Assembly: GCF_027912515.1 (NCBI RefSeq)
Contig: NZ_CP115464.1
Span: 3,077,501 to 3,141,500, forward strand
Reading direction: 5' to 3'
From: Brevundimonas sp. NIBR10
GTDB taxonomy: Bacteria; Pseudomonadota; Alphaproteobacteria; Caulobacterales; Caulobacteraceae
Length of the DNA: 64,000 nt
In this document: one piece after another, positions 54,924-64,000 of the stretch
Position numbering within the stretch: position 1 is the first letter of the stretch
Layout of the letters: every line of letters starts with the position of its first letter
Position numbers and translations under genes: made by a program
Notes under the pieces: generated by a model
Database searches by the model: none
Told to the model about the DNA's origin: nothing
The model's input: the letters and a program-made list of their open reading frames with translations, nothing else

Positions 54924-55394
54924 TCAGTGCGCCGGAACGCCGTCCATCAGCTTGGCCGCCCGCTTCTCGCGCTCGACCAGGTTGCCGTAGACCGAGCCCA
55001 TCACGAAGCCGAAGATGACGTTCGAGACCAGCAGCCAGGCGATGGTGATGCCCAGGGTGCCGCCGCTGAACACCCCCGGATCGCCGAACATCAGCAGACC
55101 GACGATCAGGACGCAGAAGGCCCCGACCGCAAAGGCGATCCCCTTGGTGGCCGGCAGGTCGGTGGGCAGGCGCGGGCATACGATCCCGTAAAGCGCGCCC
55201 AGCACCACCGTGCCGGTGACGACGTGGGCGATCCAGCCGACGACGTGATTGCCTTCCATGCCCATCATGAATGCCAGCATGTCCGGGTAGGGCGTGACCC
55301 AGGGACCGGCCATCATATTGATCGCCTCGAGGATCGAGACCACCACGGTGGCCGCAAAACCCGCGACCACACCCTTTTGTACGCGTGACATCAT
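54924..55394 (-). CDS. Four-helix membrane protein of unknown function
   Basis: A 156-residue protein with four predicted helices, for example GFAATVVVSILEAINMMAGPW, VGWIAHVVTGTVVLGALYGI and ITIAWLLVSNVIFGFVMGSVYG. It resembles the DUF6789-type small membrane proteins. GGGAGG lies ten bases before the ATG at 55394. Function unknown. Confidence 0.75.
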   Translation of the reverse strand: MMSRVQKGVVAGFAATVVVSILEAINMMAGPWVTPYPDMLAFMMGMEGNHVVGWIAHVVTGTVVLGALYGIVCPRLPTDLPATKGIAFAVGAFCVLIVGLLMFGDPGVFSGGTLGITIAWLLVSNVIFGFVMGSVYGNLVEREKRAAKLMDGVPAH

Positions 55395-55534
55395 AACGAC
55401 AGCGCCTCCCAACGCATTTGTCTGTTCCGATAACGCAGAAGGGAGTCTACGCCTCTGAGATCAGGGCGCCATTCGGCCACAATCACGAACGCGTGCTTCG
55501 CAGATGCGATGCCGCAGCGCCGTGGAGAGCGAGA

Positions 55535-55942
55535 TCAGGCCTTGTGGAAGGTGCGGCGCCAGACGCGGCGCAGGGTCTTGCGGAACCGACCCAGAGGGCC
55601 CCGACGACGACGCAGCACCATCTTCTCGGCCCTCAGAGCCTGTTGCCAGAAGACCGGCGCAATCTCGGGGTTCTTCCGCAGCAGACGGCGGAACGGATAG
55701 ACGTAGCGAGGACGAGCGTACTGGGCGCGGATGAACTGGCGCTTGGCCCAGTAAGAGCTGCGCAGCACCAGAACCAGACCGACAGCGATGACCGGCACGC
55801 CGCCGGGGCCCGGCAGGGGCGCAATCAAGATACCCAGAATGATCACCAGCACCCCGCCGACCAGCATCGCGCTGCGGCGCAGGGCGCGCAGCGGATCCCG
55901 CGGGCGGGACGTGAAGCCAGAAAGGGCAGGCGCGAAGGTCAC
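55535..55942 (-). CDS. PGPGW-type membrane protein
   Basis: A 135-residue protein with one or two helices around SAMLVGGVLVIILGILIAPLPGPGG, including the PLPGPGG element of the PGPGW family, then a very basic C-terminal region (RRLLRKNPEIAPVFW, RRRRGPLGRFRK). The start is GTG. The basic tail probably stays in the cytoplasm near membrane lipids or DNA. Function unknown. Confidence 0.78.
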   Translation of the reverse strand: MTFAPALSGFTSRPRDPLRALRRSAMLVGGVLVIILGILIAPLPGPGGVPVIAVGLVLVLRSSYWAKRQFIRAQYARPRYVYPFRRLLRKNPEIAPVFWQQALRAEKMVLRRRRGPLGRFRKTLRRVWRRTFHKA

Positions 55943-56152
55943 GGGCGATCCAAGTGGAGGTCAGTCAGTTCTGGACAACGTCGCCGGAGTTCTCCGGGTC
56001 CACGATCGGCGGCGAAAACCACGACCGTGACGACCTTGCCACACAGGTGTTTACATTCTGCTTCGGTGGCTGAACCGAGGCTGAACGGTGAAGGTTTTGT
56101 AAGGCGGGATCGGACGCGCCGATCGGTGGCCAATGGGCCACAGGCAGCGGAC
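55943..56152. other. Intergenic stretch without a supported gene
   Basis: About 210 bases between the PGPGW gene and the end of the SDR gene, both on the minus strand. It has an AT-richer core near 56040-56100 that may be the promoter of the PGPGW gene. No RNA gene or repeat found. Confidence 0.35.
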
Positions 56153-57088
56153 CTATCCGAAGGTCAGTCCGGTGAACTGCTCTGACACCGTCCAGAGCCT
56201 TGCGGCGACGCCGGTATCCAGTGCCTGCGGGCTGATCCGGGCCGGACCGGGCGGTCCTTTCAGGTCCTGCCAGCCCTGGGGGCCATAGTAGCCGCCGGGC
56301 GTCACATTCGGCTGGGTCGCCGCCATCAGGATCGGCAGGGCCCCTGCGGCCGCATCATGGCTGACCAGGGGCTCGATCAGGGGCCGGAACAGCCGCCTCA
56401 ACCCTTCCAGGGCAAGCCCGCTGTCGACCATGGGTCCGTTTGCGATCAGGTCGGTGCGGGCATAGCCGGGATGAGCCGCCACACTGGTCAGGCCCCAGCC
56501 TTGGGCATCGCTGCGCCGTTGCAGTTCGATGGCGAACATCAGCATGGCCAGTTTCGACTGCTGATAGACGGGCCAGGGCTTGTAGCCGGCCGCGTAGTTC
56601 AAGTCGTCGAGACGGATCGCGCCGCCCTTGTGGGCGATGCTGGCCAGCTGGACCACCCTCGCCTGCCCGGACCTGAGCAAGGGCAGAAGCCGCGCCGTCA
56701 GGGCGAAATGGGACAGGTAGTTGGTACCGAACTGCATCTCGAACCCGTCCGCCGTGGTCTGGCGCTTCGGCAGGGCCATGACGCCGGCGTTGTTGACCAG
56801 GATGTCGATCGGCCTTCCCTCGCCTAGCATCTCGTCGGCGAATTCCTTGACGGAGGCCAGACTGGCCAGATCGACCTGTTCGAACCAGACCTTGGCAGCC
56901 GGATGACGATCCCGGATCAGGGCGGCGGCATCCCTGCCCTTGGCCGGATTGCGGCCTACAAGCACGACCTCGGCACCTGCACCGGCGAGCCCCAGCGCCG
57001 TCTCCAGCCCCAGCCCGCCGGTCGCCCCGGTGACGACGGCCAGCTTGCCGGAGAGGTCGGGGATGTCGCGAACGGTGAAGGTGGCCAT
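56153..57088 (-). CDS. Short-chain dehydrogenase (retinol-dehydrogenase-like)
   Basis: A 311-residue NAD(P)-dependent oxidoreductase. The cofactor motif TGATGGLG, the NNAG motif [10 protein letters not shown] and the catalytic YQQSK (Tyr, Lys) are present, and the length fits the classical/retinol-dehydrogenase-like SDR group. The start at 57088 gives [21 protein letters not shown]. Substrate unknown. It follows gcvPB but on the same strand after a 39-base gap. Confidence 0.9.
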   Translation of the reverse strand: MATFTVRDIPDLSGKLAVVTGATGGLGLETALGLAGAGAEVVLVGRNPAKGRDAAALIRDRHPAAKVWFEQVDLASLASVKEFADEMLGEGRPIDILVNNAGVMALPKRQTTADGFEMQFGTNYLSHFALTARLLPLLRSGQARVVQLASIAHKGGAIRLDDLNYAAGYKPWPVYQQSKLAMLMFAIELQRRSDAQGWGLTSVAAHPGYARTDLIANGPMVDSGLALEGLRRLFRPLIEPLVSHDAAAGALPILMAATQPNVTPGGYYGPQGWQDLKGPPGPARISPQALDTGVAARLWTVSEQFTGLTFG

Positions 57089-57127
57089 GCCGTCGATGTT
57101 GGCATGCCCTGCCCTCACCGCAAGACG

Positions 57128-58699
57128 TCACTCCGCCGCGATATTGGTCCCTTGCGGCGCGGTCCAGCGCAGGACCGGCGAGCGGGCGGCGCGGGTCTCG
57201 TCCAGGCGTTTCAGCGGCGCATGGAAGGGGGCGCCCTTGAAGCGGTCGACGTCGCCGGCCTTGGCGGCCTGGGCCAGCAGGCGCATGGCGTGGATGAAGC
57301 GATCCAGCTCCTGCTTCGACTCGGTTTCCGTGGGCTCGATCAGCATGGCCCCGTGGACGACCAGAGGGAAATACATGGTCATCGGGTGGAAGCCCTCGTC
57401 GATCATCGCCTTGGCGAAGTCGAGGGTGGTGATGTCCGTGCCCTTCAGCCATTCGTCGTCGAACAGGGCCTCGTGCATGCAGGGGCCGTCGGGGAAGGCC
57501 GGACTCATCAGATCACCGAGCCGGGCCTTGATGTAATTGGCGTTCAGGACGGCGTCTTCGGCGACCTGGCGCAGGCCATCCGAGCCGTGGCTCATCATGT
57601 AGCTGAGCGCGCGGGTGTACATTCCCATCTGGCCCTGGAAGGCGCAGAGGCGCCCGAAGGCCTGGGCCGCATCGCCCTCCTCCCGTTCGATCAGGCTGTA
57701 GCCGTTGTCGCCGTGGACGACCCAGGGGGCCGGGGCGAAGGGGGCGAGCGCCGCCGACAGGACGACTGGACCCGCGCCCGGACCGCCGCCGCCGTGGGGC
57801 GTCGAGAAGGTCTTGTGCAGGTTGATGTGCATGGCATCGACGCCGAGGTCGCCGGGGCGGACCCGGCCGACGATGGCGTTGAAGTTGGCCCCGTCGCAGT
57901 AGAAATATGCGCCCGCTTCGTGCGTCAGGCGGCTGATCTCCAGGATGTCGCGCTCGAACAGGCCGCAGGTGTTGGGGTTGGTCACCATGATGGCGGCGAC
58001 ATCGTCACCCAGCTTGGACGCAAGGTCAGCCACATCGACGCGGCCGTCATCGGTCTGGGCGACCTCCACGACCGTATAGCCGACGAAGGCGGCGGTCGCG
58101 GGGTTAGTGCCGTGGGCTGAGGTCGGCACGAGCACCTTGCGGCGCCTGACGTGTTCGCCGGATGCTTCGTGCGCCGCGCGGATGGCCATCAGGCCACAGA
58201 GTTCGCCGTGGGCCCCGGCCTTGGGCGACAGGGCGACGGCCGGCATTCCGGTCAGGGTCTTGAGCCAATGCGACAGTGTATCCATCAGCTCCAGTGCACC
58301 CTGGACCGTCGAGATCGGCTGGAGCGGATGGATGTCGGAGAAACCCGGCAGACGCGCCATCTTCTCGTTCAGACGCGGATTGTGCTTCATCGTGCACGAG
58401 CCCAGCGGATAGATGGCCAGGTCGATGGCGTGGTTCTTTTGGCTGAGCCGGACGTAGTGGCGCATCGTCTCGGGCTCGGACAGGCCCGGCAGGCCGATCG
58501 GATCGCGGCGGACCAGATCGCCGAGATCGGAGCCATCTGTCGTGGGTTCCGGCAGATCGACGCCGGTCTTGCCCCAGCCGTCGCTCTCGAAGATCAGATG
58601 CTCGTCCTGCAACAGGCCACGCGCACCGGTCAGGGTCGCGGGCTTGGCGGTCACGGCGTTCGGGGCGGTCGGGCGGCCGACAGTGTTCATGGTGCTCAT
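57128..58699 (-). CDS. gcvPB: Glycine dehydrogenase (decarboxylating) subunit 2
   Basis: A 523-residue subunit of the two-part P protein. The PLP lysine is Lys296 in MHINLHKTFSTPHGGGGPG, the GGGG loop is intact and the C-terminal region matches the family. Together with gcvPA it decarboxylates glycine and loads the aminomethyl group on GcvH. GGGAG precedes the ATG; it starts 2 bases after the gcvPA stop. Confidence 0.95.
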   Translation of the reverse strand: MSTMNTVGRPTAPNAVTAKPATLTGARGLLQDEHLIFESDGWGKTGVDLPEPTTDGSDLGDLVRRDPIGLPGLSEPETMRHYVRLSQKNHAIDLAIYPLGSCTMKHNPRLNEKMARLPGFSDIHPLQPISTVQGALELMDTLSHWLKTLTGMPAVALSPKAGAHGELCGLMAIRAAHEASGEHVRRRKVLVPTSAHGTNPATAAFVGYTVVEVAQTDDGRVDVADLASKLGDDVAAIMVTNPNTCGLFERDILEISRLTHEAGAYFYCDGANFNAIVGRVRPGDLGVDAMHINLHKTFSTPHGGGGPGAGPVVLSAALAPFAPAPWVVHGDNGYSLIEREEGDAAQAFGRLCAFQGQMGMYTRALSYMMSHGSDGLRQVAEDAVLNANYIKARLGDLMSPAFPDGPCMHEALFDDEWLKGTDITTLDFAKAMIDEGFHPMTMYFPLVVHGAMLIEPTETESKQELDRFIHAMRLLAQAAKAGDVDRFKGAPFHAPLKRLDETRAARSPVLRWTAPQGTNIAAE

Positions 58700-58701
58700 G
58701 G

Positions 58702-60048
58702 TCAGGCTCCCAGGACCTTGGTCAGCGATTTGGCGAGGATCTGGATGTCGACATCCATCGTCGTTTCGGTGGCGGCGACCAGCAGGACGTCGTCCATACC
58801 GGCGTCGGGCGCGAGGCGGCTGTAGGGGACACCCGCCAGCACGTGGTGGTCGGCCAGGGTCGAAACCACCTCGGCCGCGTTCTTCGGCAGACGGACCGCG
58901 AACTCGTTGAAGAAGCGCGGGGTCAGGATCTCGACGCCGGGGATGGCGGCGAGCGCATCACGCGTGGCCAAGGCCTTTTCGTGGTTCAGCAGGGCCAGTT
59001 TCCTCAGGCCCGTCTCGCCCAGCAGGCTCATGTGGATGGTGAAGGCCAGAGTACAGAGACCCGAGTTCGTACAGATGTTCGACGTCGCCTTGTCGCGCCG
59101 GATATGCTGTTCGCGGGTCGACAGGGTCAGGACGAAGCCGCGCTCGCCGTCGGCATCGACGGTCTCGCCGGTCAGGCGGCCCGGCATCTGGCGGACGAGT
59201 TTGTCGCGCGTGGCGAACAGGCCGACGTAGGGGCCGCCGTAGTTCAAGGCGTTACCGATCGACTGTCCCTCGGCGGCGACGATGTCGGCCCCCATCTCGC
59301 CCGGCGATTTCAGCAGGCCCATCGACACGGCCTCGGTGACCACGACGATCAGCAGGGCCCCGGCGGCGTGGGCGGCCTCGGCGATCTTCGTGACGTCGGT
59401 GGCGGTGCCGAAGACGTTGGGGGTCTGGACGACGACGCAGGCCGTGTCCTTGTCGATGGCGTCGATGACGGCGGCCTCGGCGTCGATGGCTGCGGTCAGG
59501 GCCTGGGTCTCGACGCCGACCGCGTGGACCACGGTCTCGGTCGCGCGAACGTAGTGGGGATGGACCCCGCCCGAGATGATCGCCTTGTTCCGGCGCGTCA
59601 CCCGCGTCGCCATCAGCACGCCCTCGGCCATGGCCGTCGAACCGTCATAGAGCGAGGCGTTGGCGACCGGCATTCCGGTCAGGTTCGCGACCTGGGTCTG
59701 GAACTCGTACAGGTACTGCAGGGTGCCCTGGGCGATCTCCGGTTGGTACGGCGTATAGCTGGTGAGGAACTCCGAGCGCTGGATCACGTGGTCCACCGTC
59801 GCCGGGACGTGGTGCTTGTAGGCGCCGGCCCCGCAGAAGAAGGGCACGGAGCCCGCCGCGACGTTGCGCCCCGCCATCTTGGACAGGGCCCGCTCGACCT
59901 CCATCTCACCCGCCACGCGCGGCAGATCGACGAAGCCGTCGCGCTGCGCCGGGCCGGGCACGTCCACGAACAGGTCGTCGATGGACTTCACGCCAATGGC
60001 GGACAGCATCGCCGTGCGGTCGTCGGGGGTCAGGGGGAGGTAGCGCAT
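58702..60048 (-). CDS. gcvPA: Glycine dehydrogenase (decarboxylating) subunit 1
   Basis: A 448-residue subunit, [19 protein letters not shown] at the N-terminus, then [39 protein letters not shown] and NICTNSGLC. These are hallmark stretches of GcvPA. It partners with GcvPB. Between it and gcvH lies a long inverted repeat. Confidence 0.95.
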   Translation of the reverse strand: MRYLPLTPDDRTAMLSAIGVKSIDDLFVDVPGPAQRDGFVDLPRVAGEMEVERALSKMAGRNVAAGSVPFFCGAGAYKHHVPATVDHVIQRSEFLTSYTPYQPEIAQGTLQYLYEFQTQVANLTGMPVANASLYDGSTAMAEGVLMATRVTRRNKAIISGGVHPHYVRATETVVHAVGVETQALTAAIDAEAAVIDAIDKDTACVVVQTPNVFGTATDVTKIAEAAHAAGALLIVVVTEAVSMGLLKSPGEMGADIVAAEGQSIGNALNYGGPYVGLFATRDKLVRQMPGRLTGETVDADGERGFVLTLSTREQHIRRDKATSNICTNSGLCTLAFTIHMSLLGETGLRKLALLNHEKALATRDALAAIPGVEILTPRFFNEFAVRLPKNAAEVVSTLADHHVLAGVPYSRLAPDAGMDDVLLVAATETTMDVDIQILAKSLTKVLGA

Positions 60049-60056
60049 ATTCTTTT

Positions 60057-60182
60057 CCGCTCATCCCGGCGAAAGCCGGGACCCAGTGCTTTGGGCGATG
60101 TTTTTCGCCGGGGAGGACGAACCGCTGATCCCAGACCTCTCGCGTGAAAGGACTGGGTCCCGGCTTTCGCCGGGATGAGCGG
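60057..60182. repeat. REP-like inverted repeat pair between gcvPA and gcvH
   Basis: A 30-base arm at 60057-60086 and its exact reverse complement at 60153-60182 enclose a 66-base spacer. Each arm also folds alone: TCCCGGC-GAAA-GCCGGGA, a seven-base-pair stem with a GAAA loop. Such elements are common intergenic repeats in alphaproteobacteria; here it may stabilise or separate gcvH mRNA. Confidence 0.88.
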
Positions 60183-60188
60183 GGATTT

Positions 60189-60554
60189 TTAAAGCGTGGT
60201 CAGGTATTCGTCGTAGGCGGCCTGATCCATCAGGGCGTCGAGCGCCGAGGCGTCGGAAACCTTGATCCTGGCGAACCAGCCTTCACCGACCGGATCGGCG
60301 TTGACGGTCTCGGGGGCCGTGCCCAGGGCGTCGTTGGCCTCGACCACCTCGCCGGAGACGGGGGCGTAGACGTCGGAGGCTGCCTTGACGCTTTCGACGA
60401 CGGCAAAGCTGTCGCCCTTGGAGACGGTCTTGCCGACTTCGGGCACCTCGACGAACACCACGTCACCGAGCGCCTCGGCAGCGTGTTTGGAGATACCGAC
60501 GGTGGCGATGTCGCCGTCCAGGCTGACCCACTCGTGATCCTTGGTGAACTTCAT
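60189..60554 (-). CDS. gcvH: Glycine cleavage system H protein
   Basis: A 121-residue lipoyl carrier. The lipoylated Lys57 lies in [20 protein letters not shown]. It shuttles the aminomethyl group between GcvP, GcvT and dihydrolipoamide dehydrogenase. The start [10 protein letters not shown] is standard, 9 bases after the gcvT stop. Confidence 0.97.
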   Translation of the reverse strand: MKFTKDHEWVSLDGDIATVGISKHAAEALGDVVFVEVPEVGKTVSKGDSFAVVESVKAASDVYAPVSGEVVEANDALGTAPETVNADPVGEGWFARIKVSDASALDALMDQAAYDEYLTTL

Positions 60555-60563
60555 GGCTGATCT

Positions 60564-61679
60564 CTAGGCTTTGGGTTTGCGGTGATAGCGGGTGGCGACA
60601 AAGGGCATGGCGACGACTTCTGCGGCGGCGGCCTTGCCGCGCACGATGACCTTCAGGTCTGTGCCCAGGTCGGCGTATTTCGGCGGGACATAACCCATGG
60701 CGATATTGCGGCCGAGCGTCGGCGAGGGACCGCCCGAGGTGACCTTGCCGATGACGTTTCCGTCCGCATCGGCGATCTCGGCGCCTTCGCGGGCGGGGGC
60801 ACCTTCCTTGACGCTGAGGGCGACGCGGACGCGCGACGGACCTTCGGCCAGTTCCTTCAGGATGCGATCGGCACCGTTGAAGCTGGCGGCTTCCTTGCGG
60901 GATTTCGACAGGGCGAAGGTCAGGGCTCCCTCAACCGGCGAGGTCGTCGGGTCGATGTCGTGGCCATGCAACGGCAGGCCGGCCTCAAGCCTCAGACTGT
61001 CGCGGGCACCCAAGCCGATCGGCTTGACGCGGGCGTCTTGCAGGATGGTGTTCCAGATGCGTTCGGCGTCGGCGTTCGGCACGGAAATCTCGTAGCCGTC
61101 CTCGCCGGTGTAGCCCGAGCGGGAGACGTAGCAGTCGACGCCGAACAGCATCAGCCGCGCAGAGTCCATGAAGGCCATCTCGGCCAGCACCGGCTCATGG
61201 GCGACCATGACCTCGGCCGCTTCGGGGCCCTGGATGGCGATCAGGCTGCGGTCGGCGAGCACCGTCAGGGTGGCGGTGCCCGAGAGGTTCGCGGACCAGA
61301 AGGCGAAATCCTCGTCCTTGTTGCCGGCGTTGACGACGACGAACAGGCCGTCGTGGTCGGGCTTTCCGGCCATCAGGTCGTCGATGATGCCGCCGCTCTC
61401 GTTCAACAGCAGGGAGTATTTCTGCTTGCCCGCCTTCAGGATCGCATAGTCGCCCGGTACGAACCGTTCGAACTGGCTGATGGCGTCCGCGCCGGTGATC
61501 TTGCACTGGCCCATGTGGCTGACGTCGAAAAGACCGGCGTGTTCGCGGGTCCAGCGGTGTTCGGCCAGGACGCCTTCATACTGGACCGGCATGTCATAGC
61601 CGCCGAACCCGACCATGCGGGCTCCGAGCGCGCGATGCGCGGCATTGAGCGGCGTGGTCTTCAGGATTTCGTCGGTCAT
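60564..61679 (-). CDS. gcvT: Aminomethyltransferase (T protein)
   Basis: A 371-residue folate-dependent enzyme that releases ammonia and passes the methylene group to tetrahydrofolate. MVGFGGYDMPVQYEGVLAEH, DVSHMGQCKITG, GYTGEDGYEISVP and LEAGLPLHGHDI are family signatures. The start at 61679 is used; longer readings would run into the riboswitch leader. First gene of gcvT-H-PA-PB. Confidence 0.95.
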   Translation of the reverse strand: MTDEILKTTPLNAAHRALGARMVGFGGYDMPVQYEGVLAEHRWTREHAGLFDVSHMGQCKITGADAISQFERFVPGDYAILKAGKQKYSLLLNESGGIIDDLMAGKPDHDGLFVVVNAGNKDEDFAFWSANLSGTATLTVLADRSLIAIQGPEAAEVMVAHEPVLAEMAFMDSARLMLFGVDCYVSRSGYTGEDGYEISVPNADAERIWNTILQDARVKPIGLGARDSLRLEAGLPLHGHDIDPTTSPVEGALTFALSKSRKEAASFNGADRILKELAEGPSRVRVALSVKEGAPAREGAEIADADGNVIGKVTSGGPSPTLGRNIAMGYVPPKYADLGTDLKVIVRGKAAAAEVVAMPFVATRYHRKPKA

Positions 61680-61724
61680 GGTATCCGGCCTTTCAGAGTC
61701 GCGTATTGAGGCGGAAAGCTCCGC

Positions 61725-61945
61725 CGTCCTCGCGCCCCCGCTGTCTGTGAAGCCTGAGAGATTCCGCCCGTCCCGGCTCGGCCGAGGCCGTCCGGGATGA
61801 CAAGCTTGCTCCGTCGGCGCGATCCGAAGATCGACTTTCCAGCGTCCGAATGTTCTCGCGGTCCGTTTGCCTGAGCGTTTCCGGGGCGGTTGCGCCTTCG
61901 GCTCCGGCGGCTGTCGTAAGCCGCCGATCTCTCCCGCGAGAGCGA
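61725..61945 (-). promoter_or_regulatory. Tandem glycine riboswitch upstream of gcvT
   Basis: Read on the minus strand, the leader has aptamer I (about 61940 to 61855) with GGGAGAGA, GCCGAAGGCGCAA and CGCTCAGGCAAACGGACCGCG, followed by a short linker and aptamer II (about 61845 to 61725) with GCGCCGACGGAGCAA and GAATCTCTCAGGC near its end. This is the paired glycine aptamer layout. Glycine binding should turn on gcvT-H-P. A six-base-pair hairpin at 61710-61725 (GGCGGA/TCCGCC) may be part of the expression platform. Confidence 0.92.
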
Positions 61946-62052
61946 AGTGACGTAGGCCTCGACTCACGCGGCAAGTCAAGCTTGGGCGAAGGAACAATGG
62001 CCGGAGAGCGGGATTAAGCGAGCATCCCACCCTCCAGATTCAAGAGAAGCCT

Positions 62053-63087
62053 ATGTCCATCCTCGATAAAATTCTCGGCAAGGACGAAACGCCGCGCGAC
62101 ACGCCTGCCAAGCCCGACATGGCCATGGGCAAGGTGCTGGACACCCTGGCCGGACTGGGCGGCAAGCCGATCGAGACCCTGACGGCGCAGGAGGCGCGGC
62201 TGCAGCCGACACCCACCGATGCGGTGAAGAAGATTCTGCGCGAGGCGGTCAAGGACGAGAACCCGTCAATGGGCATCCAGACGCGCGACATCACCATCGA
62301 CGGCGCGGCCGGCCCTCTCCAGGCCCGCGTCTACAGCCCCGATCCCGACAGCGACGACCTGAAGCCACTGGTCGTCTATTTCCACGGCGGCGGTTTCGTG
62401 ATCGCCGACCTCGACGTCTACGACGGCGGGCCGCGCGGGGTGTCACGGTTTGCCGACGTGGTGGTGCTGTCGGTCCACTATCGCCAGGCCCCGGAGAACA
62501 AGTTCCCGGCGGCACATGAGGACGCTGTCGCGGCCTGGAAATGGGCGGTTGCCAATGCCCAGTCGATCGGTGGTGACCCTCGTCGGATCGCGGTGATGGG
62601 TGAAAGCGCGGGCGGCAACCTGGCCATCAATGTCTCGATTGCGGCGCGCGATCAGGGGCTGCAGGCACCCATGCATCAGGTTCTGGTCTATCCGCTGGTC
62701 GGCACCGACCTCGACAACGAAAGCTATCGCGAGAACGCCACGGCCAAGCCGCTGAACAAGCCGATGATCGAATGGTTCGTGAAACAGACCTTCGCCGACC
62801 TGTCCGATCTGATCGATCCGCGCGTCAATGTCGTCGGCAATGCCGACCTGCGCGGTCTGCCGTCGTCCACGGTCATCACGGCCGAGATCGACCCACTGCG
62901 GACCGAGGGCGAGAAGCTGGCCGAACTGCTGGAAGCGGCCGGTGTCGATACCCGGTCCAAGACCTTCAACGGTTCGACGCACGAGTTCTTCGGCATGGGG
63001 CTGGTGGTGCCGGACGCGGCGGTGGCCCAGCAGTTCGCGGCGCATGAGCTGAAGCGGGCGTTCGGCACGGCCATCCTGCCGATCTGA
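62053..63087 (+). CDS. HSL-family alpha/beta hydrolase
   Basis: A 344-residue cytoplasmic esterase of the hormone-sensitive lipase group. The oxyanion motif HGGGF (111-115), nucleophile Ser185 in GESAGGN, the aspartate in TAEIDPL and the histidine in GSTHEFFG form the catalytic set. A ~75-residue N-terminal cap region is typical. AGAGAAG precedes the ATG. It has no clear partner nearby. Confidence 0.92.
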   Translation: MSILDKILGKDETPRDTPAKPDMAMGKVLDTLAGLGGKPIETLTAQEARLQPTPTDAVKKILREAVKDENPSMGIQTRDITIDGAAGPLQARVYSPDPDSDDLKPLVVYFHGGGFVIADLDVYDGGPRGVSRFADVVVLSVHYRQAPENKFPAAHEDAVAAWKWAVANAQSIGGDPRRIAVMGESAGGNLAINVSIAARDQGLQAPMHQVLVYPLVGTDLDNESYRENATAKPLNKPMIEWFVKQTFADLSDLIDPRVNVVGNADLRGLPSSTVITAEIDPLRTEGEKLAELLEAAGVDTRSKTFNGSTHEFFGMGLVVPDAAVAQQFAAHELKRAFGTAILPI

Positions 63088-63093
63088 CGGCGA

Positions 63094-64000
63094 TCAGAGG
63101 GCGGCGTAGGCCTCGACCTCGTCGATGTACGCCGCCTTCTCTGCCGAGGTCAGGAACGCGCCCTCGAAACTGTTGCGCGCGAGCAGGGTGACTTGCTCGC
63201 GCGTTAGGCCGACGGCCTGGGCCAGCTGGCGGTAGTTCTCGTTCACATAGCCGCCGAAATAGGCCGGGTCGTCCGAGTTGATCGTGATGTGCAGACCCTG
63301 ACGCAGCATCTCCGGAACCGGGTGGTCCTTCAGATCATCGACGACGCAGAGCTTGTGGTTCGACAGGGGGCAGACGGTCAGGGTCATCCCCGATTTCGCC
63401 AACCGCTCGACCAGGGCCGGATCCTCCATCGAGCGATTGCCGTGGTCCATCCTGTCGATCTTCAACAGGTCGAGCGCCTCCCAGACATAGGCGGGCGGCC
63501 CCTCCTCGCCCGCATGGGCGACGCGCTTCAGCCCCATGGAGCCGGCGGCGGCGAAGACCTTTTGGAACTTGGACGGTGGGTGGCCGACCTCGGACGAATC
63601 CAGCCCGACACCCCGGATACGGTCCAGCCACGGTTCTGCGCGCCGCAGAGTGGTGAAGGCCGCGTCCTCGTCGAGGTGACGCAGGAAGCACAGGATCAGC
63701 TGCGAACTGACGCCCAGCTCCGTCTCGGCCGCCTTCATGCCGGACAGCAGGCCGTCGGCGACGACCTGGAACGGGATGCCGCGGTCGGTGTGGGTCTGGG
63801 GGTCGAAGAAAATCTCGGCGTGGCGCACGGCGTCGGCGGCCGCCCGCTGGAAATAGGCAAAGGCCAGGTCGTGGAAATCCTGCTCGGTCAGCAGGACGTT
63901 GGCCCCGGCGTAGTAGATGTCGAGGAAGTCCTGGAGGTTCGAGAAATCATAGGCGGCGCGCACCGCCTCGACGCTGTCGAACGGGATCGAGACCTTGTTG
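63094..64000 (-). CDS. Adenine deaminase (adenosine-deaminase family), 5' end outside window
   Basis: The frame stays open to the right edge, with NKVSIPFDSVEAVRAAYDFS before the visible body, so the N-terminus (with its HxH metal pair) is missing. Zinc and catalytic motifs are HAGEEGP, DHGNRS, CPLSNHKLCVV and NSDDPAYFGG. GLDSSEVGHPPSKFQKVF points to the adenine aminohydrolase branch rather than adenosine deaminase, converting adenine to hypoxanthine for purine salvage. It converges with the hydrolase gene. Confidence 0.9.
   Translation of the reverse strand, partial: NKVSIPFDSVEAVRAAYDFSNLQDFLDIYYAGANVLLTEQDFHDLAFAYFQRAAADAVRHAEIFFDPQTHTDRGIPFQVVADGLLSGMKAAETELGVSSQLILCFLRHLDEDAAFTTLRRAEPWLDRIRGVGLDSSEVGHPPSKFQKVFAAAGSMGLKRVAHAGEEGPPAYVWEALDLLKIDRMDHGNRSMEDPALVERLAKSGMTLTVCPLSNHKLCVVDDLKDHPVPEMLRQGLHITINSDDPAYFGGYVNENYRQLAQAVGLTREQVTLLARNSFEGAFLTSAEKAAYIDEVEAYAAL

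Noticed and set aside
54771..55400. Plus-strand frames over the small membrane-protein gene at 54924-55394
   Set aside because: No start signals, and the minus-strand frame has coherent membrane helices and a ribosome site.

Overview
The window looks like chromosomal DNA of a high-GC alphaproteobacterium of the Caulobacterales, most likely Brevundimonas or a close relative. The evidence is a two-piece (circularly permuted) tmRNA gene next to an alpha-type SspB adaptor, a split F0 ATP synthase operon with b and b' subunits, ALAS-type HemA, a complete cbb3 oxidase operon, and Caulobacter-like small proteins (DUF2171, DUF4169, SIMPL, Coq4, PGPGW). The taxonomic call is inference from gene content, not from a marker comparison.

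Layout. (1) 1-12.9 kb is a microaerobic respiration island: a GNAT-like gene (partial, minus), a four-cysteine Fnr-type regulator, hemN, an OmpW-like porin, hemA with a small coupled membrane protein, then ccoN-O-Q-P-G-H-I-S with mostly 4-base overlaps. Four FNR/FixK-type palindromes sit in front of fnr, hemN, ompW and the divergent hemA/ccoN promoters, so the regulator probably controls itself, haem synthesis and the oxidase. (2) 13-32.4 kb is an accessory catabolic region: MFS carrier, MarR, a CaiB/BaiF CoA-transferase coupled to an 813-residue protein made of two fused 2-hydroxyacyl-CoA dehydratase-like modules, a TonB receptor, a secreted CocE/S15 hydrolase, a CapA-like protein, a secreted alpha/beta hydrolase, a Bcr/CflA transporter, then a feruloyl-CoA synthetase / hydroxycinnamoyl-CoA hydratase-lyase / vanillin dehydrogenase operon and two MarR regulators. 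A decayed IS5-family (IS427-like) transposase marks its right edge. (3) 32.5-51.9 kb is mostly core genome: Mrp/ApbC, miaA, a glycine-zipper lipoprotein, a tiny zinc-knuckle protein, ssrA and sspB, a C13/caspase-like protein, small DUF genes, EamA, Coq4, RHH, SIMPL, UvrD/PcrA, a GH5 glycosidase apparently inserted at the uvrD 3' end, an O-antigen ligase-like protein, parE, a sialidase-like protein and a MATE pump. (4) 52.2-54.9 kb is atpI-B-E-F'-F with a strong hairpin inside the operon. (5) 54.9-64 kb holds two small membrane proteins, an SDR, the glycine cleavage genes gcvT-gcvH-gcvPA-gcvPB behind a tandem glycine riboswitch, an HSL-family hydrolase and a partial adenine deaminase.

The most unusual system is the CoA-transferase plus fused dehydratase pair at 15.2-18.9 kb. 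Its architecture resembles the anaerobic aryl-lactate dehydratase module (FldA with FldB/FldC), but it is fused, lacks several cluster-ligand cysteines, has no visible activator ATPase, and lies beside an aerobic hydroxycinnamate pathway.
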